Shown here: positions 8,255 through 15,659 of the stretch, piece after piece
How positions within the stretch are numbered: position 1 is the stretch's first letter
Layout: each line of letters starts with the position of its first letter
Source: an uncultured Bacteroides sp.
Lineage (GTDB): Bacteria; Bacteroidota; Bacteroidia; Bacteroidales; Bacteroidaceae
Reading direction: 5' to 3'
DNA length: 40,844 nucleotides
NCBI GenBank assembly: GCA_949285075.1
Contig: CASDXF010000028.1
Coordinates: 1-40,844 of the forward strand
Program-made: the position numbers and the translations under genes
The notes under the pieces: generated by a model
Seen by the model: only the letters and a program-made list of their open reading frames with translations
The model's database searches: none
Told to the model about the DNA's origin: nothing

Positions 8255-10969
8255 ATGCGTAGTGGTATGAAATTTCTTTTCACCTTACTGACATTGTTTT
8301 TATGTTTTTCCTATTCGATAGGACAGGTTCTACCGGGGACGGCTAAAGATCCTTCTCGCATTTATTTGGATTCAAAGGATGGACATAACGGAGAGTTTCT
8401 ATGGAGTATGAAGAAAGCGGGGGATGTCTCGGCTCCGGGAGAGGAACTTTCTTTACCGGGATATCAGACCGCTGATTGGATGCCGGCCATTGTTCCCGGT
8501 ACGGTTTTGAACTCTTTGGTATATAATAAGGAGTACCCAGAACCATATTACGGGATAAATAATAAGATAGAGTCTGGCTTGATACCGGACATCTCGAAAG
8601 TAGGGCGTGACTTTTATACCTATTGGTTTCGTACGGAGTTTACCGTACCTCAGTCATTTAAAGGTAAAACCGTTTGGTTGCAGTTGGACGGTATCAATTA
8701 CCGTGCCGAGGTGTGGGTAAATGGTAATTTGCTTAGTACTATAAAAGGAATGTTCTTGCAAGACTATATTGATGTGACCTCGTTTGTGAAAGTAGGACAG
8801 TCTAATGCGTTGGCCATAAAGGTATATCCGGTAGATGTTCCCGGAACCTCTAAGCCTAAGTCTTGGGGGGCGGCCGGCGAGTTCCATAATGGCGGAAACG
8901 GCAATATAGGCTTGAATACGACTATGCTGATGACTGTCGGTTGGGATTTTACCTTTATGGATGGTATACGTGACCGTAATACCGGTATTTGGCGTAATAT
9001 TTCTCTTTATGCGACTGGAAAAGTAGCTTTACGTCACCCATTCGTTAAATCAGAATTGCGTAAGCCGGATTATGACCTTTCTCGCGAAACGATATCGGTA
9101 GAGGTTATAAATCCTTCAACAAGTAATAGTACGGTTAACTGCAAGGTCAAGGGTGAAATTGTAGGTGAAAACATCACGTTCGAGAAGTCGGTACGGCTGA
9201 TACGTGGAGAGGAAAAAGTGGTAACGTTTTCTCCGGAGGAGTTTCCTCAATTGGCGATGGACAAGCCTCGCTTGTGGTGGCCAGTCAATAAAGGGCCTCA
9301 GAACTTGTATGATTTGAAAATGACCGTCTCGGTAAACGGCACTGTATGTGACTCGGTAAAGACCCGTTTTGGTATACGTGAAATTACTTCAGATACCAAT
9401 ACACCGGACAAGTCCCGTGTCTTTTATGTAAATGGTAAGCGCCTCTTTATTCGTGGAACGAACTGGATTCCGGAGGCTATGTGCCGTACTTCCGACGAGC
9501 GTACCTATGCGGAGCTTCGCTATACTCGCCAGTCTGGTGTCAATTTGGTACGGATGTGGGGCGGAGGCATCGCTGAATCCGACTATTTCTTCCAGTTATG
9601 TGATGAGCTTGGCCTATTGGTATGGCAAGAGTTTTGGATGACAGGGGATACCCGTCATCCTCACGACAGAGGAACCTATTTGAACAACGTCGCTTCTACG
9701 GTGAAGCGTATCCGTAATCACCCTTCTTTGGCCTACTATGTAGCCTCGAATGAAAGCACGGAGGTGACGGGTACGCCAGAACTACTGAACTCGTTGGATG
9801 GCACGAGGGGATATCAGATGCAATCCGAGTGTGCGGGTGTACATGACGGTAGTCCATATAAGCAGGTGAATCCTATGCGCCATTACGAGAATACCGCTTC
9901 TGATCGGGGTAGCCGTGTAGACGGATTTAATCCGGAGTATGGAGCTCCTACGCTTCCTACAGTGGAGATTTTGCGTGAAATGATGGATGAAAAAGATCTT
10001 TGGCCTATTAATAAAGAGGTTTGGGATTATTTGGACGGTAACGGTTTCCATCTGATGACTACCTTGTATACCGATTTGGTGAATCAGTATGGAGAGTCCT
10101 CTTCTATTGACGAGTTTGCGAAAAAGGCGCAGTTAGTAGGAGCGATGAACTCTAAGAGTATTTGGGAGGTGTGGAACTATAATAAATTGGATTATGGAGA
10201 CCGTTTTTGTTCCGGTCTGCTGTTTTGGTATCACAACTGTTCCATGCGTCAAGTTTGTTCCCGCATGTGGGATTGGTCTTTAGAGCCTACCGCATCTCTT
10301 TATCATACAGCGAACTCGTTGGAGCCTTTGCATGCGCAGTTTGATTATTTGAAGAATACGGTTTCTGTGGTTAACGACTATTACAAGGCGTTTAATGACT
10401 ATAAGGTGATTGCTCGGGTTTATGATATGGACAGCAGGAAGGTGCTTGAAGAATCTGCGGTCGTTGATTTGCCGGAAGACGGTGTTGTTAATGACGCTTT
10501 GACACTTCATTTTCCCGATGATATTTCTCAAGTACACTTTATTAAGCTGATATTGCAAGATGAGAAAGGTAAAGAAGTCTCTTCTAATTTTTATTGGCGT
10601 TCTAAAGATAAGTACGAGGGTAAGAAGACTGTGACCGGGCCGGCTGCGTCAGGTTTTGCGGACTTGAATAATATGAAGCCTTCTAAGGTAAGACTTTCAT
10701 ATAAGACCCGTGAGAAGGATGGACGCTATTTTGTGGATATAACAATGAAGAATACGGCTAAACGTATCGCTTTCTTTAATCAGTTACAATTCCTTGATGC
10801 GAAGATGAGCCCAATACGTCCTTCGTTCTATACAGATAACTTTTTCACGCTGATGCCGGGAGAGGAAAAGAAAGTGACGATTGAGACGGCAGAAGAAAAA
10901 TTGACGGGTGGAGCGACACTTGTGCTAAAAGGATGGAATATCGAAAGGAAAGAATTTAAACTGAAATAA
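8255..10969 (+). CDS. GH2 enzyme of the beta-mannosidase/exo-glucosaminidase-like branch
   Basis: The 904-residue secreted protein has the GH2 order: sugar-binding jelly roll (PGTVLNSLVYN, QLDGINYRAEVWVNG), immunoglobulin-like domain with RLWWPVN, and a TIM barrel starting at FYVNGKRLFIRGTNW. The acid/base is probably Glu500 in ASNEST and the nucleophile Glu561 in FNPEYGAPTLP, which lines up with the nucleophile motif of exo-beta-D-glucosaminidases and differs from LacZ-type enzymes. This branch includes beta-mannosidases and exo-glucosaminidases. The signal peptide ends near SYSIGQ; ATG 8267 would give the same export signal four residues shorter. It starts 12 nt after GH105 and ends 11 nt before the FAD oxidoreductase. 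A larger relative sits at 15660-18581. Sugar specificity cannot be read here. Confidence 0.85.
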   Translation: MRSGMKFLFTLLTLFLCFSYSIGQVLPGTAKDPSRIYLDSKDGHNGEFLWSMKKAGDVSAPGEELSLPGYQTADWMPAIVPGTVLNSLVYNKEYPEPYYGINNKIESGLIPDISKVGRDFYTYWFRTEFTVPQSFKGKTVWLQLDGINYRAEVWVNGNLLSTIKGMFLQDYIDVTSFVKVGQSNALAIKVYPVDVPGTSKPKSWGAAGEFHNGGNGNIGLNTTMLMTVGWDFTFMDGIRDRNTGIWRNISLYATGKVALRHPFVKSELRKPDYDLSRETISVEVINPSTSNSTVNCKVKGEIVGENITFEKSVRLIRGEEKVVTFSPEEFPQLAMDKPRLWWPVNKGPQNLYDLKMTVSVNGTVCDSVKTRFGIREITSDTNTPDKSRVFYVNGKRLFIRGTNWIPEAMCRTSDERTYAELRYTRQSGVNLVRMWGGGIAESDYFFQLCDELGLLVWQEFWMTGDTRHPHDRGTYLNNVASTVKRIRNHPSLAYYVASNESTEVTGTPELLNSLDGTRGYQMQSECAGVHDGSPYKQVNPMRHYENTASDRGSRVDGFNPEYGAPTLPTVEILREMMDEKDLWPINKEVWDYLDGNGFHLMTTLYTDLVNQYGESSSIDEFAKKAQLVGAMNSKSIWEVWNYNKLDYGDRFCSGLLFWYHNCSMRQVCSRMWDWSLEPTASLYHTANSLEPLHAQFDYLKNTVSVVNDYYKAFNDYKVIARVYDMDSRKVLEESAVVDLPEDGVVNDALTLHFPDDISQVHFIKLILQDEKGKEVSSNFYWRSKDKYEGKKTVTGPAASGFADLNNMKPSKVRLSYKTREKDGRYFVDITMKNTAKRIAFFNQLQFLDAKMSPIRPSFYTDNFFTLMPGEEKKVTIETAEEKLTGGATLVLKGWNIERKEFKLK

Positions 10970-10980
10970 TTGCGATAGAA

Positions 10981-12843
10981 ATGAAACGGTTCTATGTTTG
11001 TGTTGTTTTGGCATTGGCGAGTTGGGTGGCTTTTGCCCAGAACTGTTTCGATTTGGTTATAGTGGGGGGGAATCCCGGCGGGTTGATGGCGGCGATAGCC
11101 GCCGCCCGTCTGGGAAAAACCTCGCTTATATTGGAGCGGACGAGTCACATAGGTGGGCTTCCTGTTAATGGACTGGGAGCTACAGATATCGCTACTCGTC
11201 AGGCGACCACAGGATTGTTCTCGGAATTTACGGATAGGGTTAAGCGTTATTATATAGAACGCTATGGTTCCTCTTCTCGGCAGGTGAGAGATTGTAGTGA
11301 TGGATTTCATTTTGAACCATCTGTCGCTGCAACTGTTTACAAGGAAATGCTTAATGAGCATAGTGATAAGATTAAAGTGCTTTTGTCGCGGCAATTTGAT
11401 GTGGAAGACAAAAATATTGTTATTAAGGATGGCCGCATTGAAAGTATTCGTGTGCTTAATCGCAAGACCGGAAAGATGGAAACCTATCGTGGGAATATGT
11501 TCATTGACGCTACTTATGAGGGTGATTTGGGAGCGGCGGCGGGCATTCCTTTCCGTGTAGGAAGAGAAAGTAAGGAGGAGTTTGGAGAGCCGGGAGCCGG
11601 GCGGACTTATGAGTATTGGAAAAGTTTGCCGGCCGACGGAAGTACCGGACAGGGTGATAATGCGGTGCAGGCCTATAATTATCGTCTTTGTTTGACAAAT
11701 GATCCGGAGAACCGATTTCCTTTCCCTAAACCGGATTCTTATAACAGAGAGGAATATGTTTCTCTTGTTGAGGATGTATGGACAGGGAGGAATACGCAGC
11801 GTGCCATGCAGAAGGTGACCGATGAGATGATGGAGGAAAACCGGCGATACATAGCGCAAGGCAACAAGAGCAAGTTACCGGGTGATAACTGGGGGATAAG
11901 GAAACTTAGCAGTTTGGTGACTTTACCCAACGGAAAGGCTGACGGTAACAATCAACATGCGGCGTTTATTTCTACGGATTTGCCCGAAGAGAACTGGCCA
12001 TGGCCTACTTCTTCTTGGGAGTGGAGAGATAAATTTGCTGAACGCCTGAAAGAATATACATTGGGATTGTTTTGGTTTGCCCAAAACGATTCGACTCTTC
12101 CAAAGCATTTCCGTGAAGCGGTGGCCCAATGGGGACTTGCTAAAGATGAATATGTAGACAATAACTATTTCCCGAGGCAAGTATACGTTCGTGAAGGCCG
12201 TCGATTTGAGGGAGTTTATTTTTTTACAGCTAAGGATGCCTTGCCCGTATCTCCGGGTAAGCGACCGCCTCTGCATGCTAATAGCGTAACTGCGAGTCAT
12301 TACGCCTTAGATTCTCATGCGGCTCGCAAAAGAGAGACGGGAAGGGTACATCTGGACGGATTTATCAGTTATCCTACCGCAGTCTATACTGTACCCTTAG
12401 GTGTTATGCTTTCTCGTGAGATTGATAATTTGTTGTTGCCTGTTCCGGTTTCCGGCTCTCACATAGGCTTTTCCACTCTCCGTATGGAACCTTGTTGGAT
12501 GGCGTTGGGGCAAGCCGCCGGTGTGGTTGCGTCTATGGCGATTGACGGCGGAACGACGGTGCGTGACGTTGACGTGTCGCTATTGCAAGACATCTTAGTC
12601 GGACAGAAAGCCACAGTAATTTATTATGAGGATGTACGGCCGGAAGATAATGGATTTGCGATGGTGCAGTATTTAGGATTGCGGGGGTATTTGCCCGAAT
12701 GGAAAGCGGAATTGGACAAGCCGGTTGATGAACGGAGTTTGCGTGAATGGAGCGAACGTTGCGGATTTCAACTGAATGGGACGGTAGGCCGGACCGCTAG
12801 GAGAGATGTGCTGATGCAGATATATCAAGGTCTGCATAAATAA
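10981..12843 (+). CDS. Secreted FAD-dependent oxidoreductase
   Basis: The 620-residue protein has a signal peptide (MKRFYVCVVLALASWVAFAQ) followed directly by a flavin-binding Rossmann strand, FDLVIVGGNPGGLMAAIAAA. The GGNPGG turn in place of a strict GxGxxG resembles the GGTPAG form common in the FAD_oxidored family (PF12831). Other family features are IDATYEGDLGAAAGIPF in the middle and SHIGFSTLRMEP with GQAAG near the C-terminus. Export of a flavoprotein through a Sec-type signal implies flavin loading outside the cytoplasm. It lies 11 nt after a GH2 and 10 nt before a GH130, so it is part of the glycan operon. It may oxidise a sugar or glycoside; the substrate and electron acceptor are unknown. 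Confidence 0.82.
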   Translation: MKRFYVCVVLALASWVAFAQNCFDLVIVGGNPGGLMAAIAAARLGKTSLILERTSHIGGLPVNGLGATDIATRQATTGLFSEFTDRVKRYYIERYGSSSRQVRDCSDGFHFEPSVAATVYKEMLNEHSDKIKVLLSRQFDVEDKNIVIKDGRIESIRVLNRKTGKMETYRGNMFIDATYEGDLGAAAGIPFRVGRESKEEFGEPGAGRTYEYWKSLPADGSTGQGDNAVQAYNYRLCLTNDPENRFPFPKPDSYNREEYVSLVEDVWTGRNTQRAMQKVTDEMMEENRRYIAQGNKSKLPGDNWGIRKLSSLVTLPNGKADGNNQHAAFISTDLPEENWPWPTSSWEWRDKFAERLKEYTLGLFWFAQNDSTLPKHFREAVAQWGLAKDEYVDNNYFPRQVYVREGRRFEGVYFFTAKDALPVSPGKRPPLHANSVTASHYALDSHAARKRETGRVHLDGFISYPTAVYTVPLGVMLSREIDNLLLPVPVSGSHIGFSTLRMEPCWMALGQAAGVVASMAIDGGTTVRDVDVSLLQDILVGQKATVIYYEDVRPEDNGFAMVQYLGLRGYLPEWKAELDKPVDERSLREWSERCGFQLNGTVGRTARRDVLMQIYQGLHK

Positions 12844-12853
12844 ACAGATTAAA

Positions 12854-14020
12854 ATGAAAATTAGAATGAAAACAATATTAGTGACATGCTTATTGGGCGG
12901 GTTGTTCGGAGCGAATCCCGCCGTATCGGCTTCGACCATGACTGCGGTCGAGGGAGAAGCGGGAGAGAAAGAATGGGTATTAGGGCCTTTTGTACGCCCG
13001 GAGAATGTTAATCCGGTAATTACACCATTGCCGACGCAGTTTGATTGTCCTATGCGGAAAAAGGAAATCAAATGGGAGGAGAGCGATACGTTTAATCCTG
13101 CGGCTACCGTAAAGGATGGTAAAATCGTGGTGCTTTATCGTGCCGAGGATAATTCGGCGCAAGGAATTGGTAAGCGAACTTCGCGTGTCGGTTATGCCGA
13201 GAGCAAGGACGGAGTTACGATGAAACGGCTTGGAGAACCGGTGCTTTTCCCGGCCGAGGATGAATTTAAGGAGCTCGATTGGCCGGGCGGATGCGAAGAC
13301 CCGCGTGTCGCCATGACGGAGGATGGCCTATATGTCATGTTATATACGTCGTGGAATCGGAAAACCGCCCGTCTTTCGGTTGCTACTTCACGGGATTTGA
13401 AGAACTGGACGAAACACGGTCCTGCTTTCAACAAGGCCTATGACGGGCGTTTCCGGGATATGTTTTCCAAGTCCGCTTCCATTCTGACTAAGGTGAAGGA
13501 TGGGAAACTGGTGATAGATAAGGTAGGCGGGAAGTATTTCATGTATTGGGGGGAGTATGCGGTCTATGCGGCTACCTCGGATAACCTGATAGACTGGTAT
13601 CCGGTGTTGAACGAGAAGAACGAATTAAAGAAACTCATTACGCCTCGTAACGGATATTTTGACAGTTCCTTGACTGAATGCGGACCTCCCGCTATTCGTA
13701 CTAAGTATGGTATTGTACTGATGTATAATGGAAAAAACAAGCATAAGGACGGAGACCCTGCCTATCCGGGAGGAGCTTATTGCGCAGGACAGGTTCTTTT
13801 TGACAATGCCGACCCGTATAAGGTTCTAGACCGTTTGGACAAGCCGTTCTTTTATCCTGAAGCGCCGTTTGAGAAGAGTGGGCAGTATAAGGACGGTACG
13901 GTGTTTATAGAGGGATTGGCCTATTATAAGAAGAAGCTATATCTTTATTACGGATGCGCCGATTCTAAAGTCGGAGTTGCGGTTTGTAAGCCTAAAAAAG
14001 CTACGTTAGAAGTGAAATAA
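12854..14020 (+). CDS. GH130-like beta-mannoside phosphorylase or hydrolase
   Basis: The 388-residue protein has an N-terminal signal (about residues 1-25) and a five-bladed propeller with GH130 signatures: FNPAATVKDGKIVVLYRAED, GWPGGCEDPRV-type turn (GGCEDP, Asp149), then ECGPPAI and FIEGLAYY. GH130 enzymes act on beta-mannosides; cytoplasmic ones are usually phosphorylases, while exported ones in Bacteroides include beta-1,2-mannosidases. A signal peptide here suggests periplasmic hydrolysis rather than phosphorolysis, although phosphate-binding residues cannot be judged by eye. It is flanked by gaps of 10 and 44 nt, inside the operon with GH51 and GH2. A second in-frame ATG at 12866 also precedes the hydrophobic core. 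Confidence 0.82.
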   Translation: MKIRMKTILVTCLLGGLFGANPAVSASTMTAVEGEAGEKEWVLGPFVRPENVNPVITPLPTQFDCPMRKKEIKWEESDTFNPAATVKDGKIVVLYRAEDNSAQGIGKRTSRVGYAESKDGVTMKRLGEPVLFPAEDEFKELDWPGGCEDPRVAMTEDGLYVMLYTSWNRKTARLSVATSRDLKNWTKHGPAFNKAYDGRFRDMFSKSASILTKVKDGKLVIDKVGGKYFMYWGEYAVYAATSDNLIDWYPVLNEKNELKKLITPRNGYFDSSLTECGPPAIRTKYGIVLMYNGKNKHKDGDPAYPGGAYCAGQVLFDNADPYKVLDRLDKPFFYPEAPFEKSGQYKDGTVFIEGLAYYKKKLYLYYGCADSKVGVAVCKPKKATLEVK

Positions 14021-14064
14021 CGTAGCGGTGATAGATTTTAAGCTATAAATGAACTTGGAGCGGT

Positions 14065-15633
14065 ATGGATATAAGAAGAATGTTTATAGCGACTTTGTTT
14101 TCGTTGCCCTTTTTATCGCCTATGGCGCAGGAAAAATCGCAGATTCGGATTTCTGGCAGCGGTGACCGAATTATTCCAAGAGAGATTTACGGACATTTTG
14201 CCGAGCATCTCGGGACATGCATCTATGGGGGATTATGGGTAGGAGAACATTCTGCGATACCCAATACGGGCGGTTATCGTAACGATGTGCTTCAGGCGCT
14301 GAAAGACTTGAAAATACCAGTCTTGCGTTGGCCGGGAGGTTGCTTTGCGGATGAATACCACTGGAAGGACGGCATTGGTCGGGCGGAAGACCGTCCTCGT
14401 ATGGTCAATAGTAATTGGGGTGGTACGATAGAGGATAACAGTTTTGGTACGCATGAGTTTTTGAATCTTTGTGAGTTGTTGGGATGCGAGCCCTATGTAG
14501 CTTTGAACGTGGGTAGCGGTACGGTGCAGGAAGCGGCGCAGTGGGTAGAATACATGACTGCTGCGGATGGTCCGATGGCAAAGTTGCGTAAACAGAATGG
14601 ACGGGAAAAGCCGTGGCGTGTAAAATACGTTGGCGTAGGTAATGAGAGTTGGGGATGCGGTGGCAGCATGCGTCCGGAATATTATGCGGACGTTTATCGC
14701 CGTTACCAGACTTATTGCCGCAATTATAGCGGGAATCAACTGTTTAAGATTGCTAGCGGAGCGGGCGATTACAATCTGCATTGGACGGAAACGCTTATGC
14801 GGGAGGCTCGTTATCAGATGAACGGACTTTCGCTTCATTACTATACGGTCTCCGGATGGTCGGGTAGCAAGGGGTCAGCCACGGATTTTTCGGTGGAGGA
14901 CTATTATTGGACGTTAGGCAAATGTCTCGATATAGAAAATTGCATTAGGGAGCATTCGAAAGTTATGGATAAGTATGACCCAGAGAAGCGGATTGCTCTT
15001 ATTCTTGACGAATGGGGCACATGGTGGGATGAAGAGCCCGGCACGATAGGAGGTCATCTTTTTCAGCAGAACACGATACGTGACGCTTTTGTCGCGGCCC
15101 TTTCGTTAAACGTTTTCCATAAGTACACGGATAGGCTGAAGATGGCCAATATCGCCCAAGTGGCTAATGTGTTGCAAAGCATGGTGCTGACCAAAGGCGA
15201 TAAAATGGTCTTGACTCCTTCGTATTATGTATTTAAAATGTATAGCGTGCATCAAGGAGCCACGTATTTGCCTTTGGAGGTACAGTGCGGAAGCCGTCAG
15301 GTAAGATTGCACATGGGGAAGGACGGTGAACAGCGGACTTTGCCCTTGCTTGGCGTTACGGCTTCCCGTGCGCAGGACGGCAAGGTGCATATATCGCTTT
15401 CAAATGTGGATTTGGAGAGTGAGAATGAGGTAACGGTTGATTTGTCAGGATTGAATGTATCGGCCGTTGTCGATGGACAGTTGCTGACCGGTGAAAGCAT
15501 GATGGACAAGAATACTTTTGAACATCCGGACAAGGTGAAACTTGTAGCGTTTAAGGATGCGAAACTTTCAGATGGCAAGTTGCTTGTAAAGATACCGCCC
15601 ATGAGCATTGTGACGCTTCAGCTGTCGATGTGA
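14065..15633 (+). CDS. GH51 alpha-L-arabinofuranosidase
   Basis: The 522-residue protein has a signal peptide (cleavage near PMAQ, residue 21) and the complete GH51 fold: EIYGHFAEHLG, VLRWPGGCFAD, the acid/base in GVGNESWG (Glu194) and the nucleophile in LILDEWGTWW (Glu316), then a C-terminal beta-sandwich ending PPMSIVTLQL. GH51 enzymes release non-reducing alpha-L-arabinofuranose from arabinan, arabinoxylan or arabinogalactan side chains by a retaining mechanism. A GGAG sequence lies 8 nt upstream of ATG 14065, one of the few visible Shine-Dalgarno-like sites in the window. Its TGA at 15631-15633 overlaps a possible GTG start (15630) of the next GH2. Confidence 0.93.
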   Translation: MDIRRMFIATLFSLPFLSPMAQEKSQIRISGSGDRIIPREIYGHFAEHLGTCIYGGLWVGEHSAIPNTGGYRNDVLQALKDLKIPVLRWPGGCFADEYHWKDGIGRAEDRPRMVNSNWGGTIEDNSFGTHEFLNLCELLGCEPYVALNVGSGTVQEAAQWVEYMTAADGPMAKLRKQNGREKPWRVKYVGVGNESWGCGGSMRPEYYADVYRRYQTYCRNYSGNQLFKIASGAGDYNLHWTETLMREARYQMNGLSLHYYTVSGWSGSKGSATDFSVEDYYWTLGKCLDIENCIREHSKVMDKYDPEKRIALILDEWGTWWDEEPGTIGGHLFQQNTIRDAFVAALSLNVFHKYTDRLKMANIAQVANVLQSMVLTKGDKMVLTPSYYVFKMYSVHQGATYLPLEVQCGSRQVRLHMGKDGEQRTLPLLGVTASRAQDGKVHISLSNVDLESENEVTVDLSGLNVSAVVDGQLLTGESMMDKNTFEHPDKVKLVAFKDAKLSDGKLLVKIPPMSIVTLQLSM

Positions 15634-15659
15634 ATGTTAATATAATCATTTTTTTAGCA

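Noticed and set aside
10981-11100. Loss of flavin binding because strict GxGxxG is absent
   Set aside because: The GGNPGG turn is close to the GGTPAG form usual in this oxidoreductase family, so binding is still expected.
10828-11859. 343-codon minus-strand frame
   Set aside because: Antisense to the GH2 C-terminus and the FAD-binding domain; no coding features.
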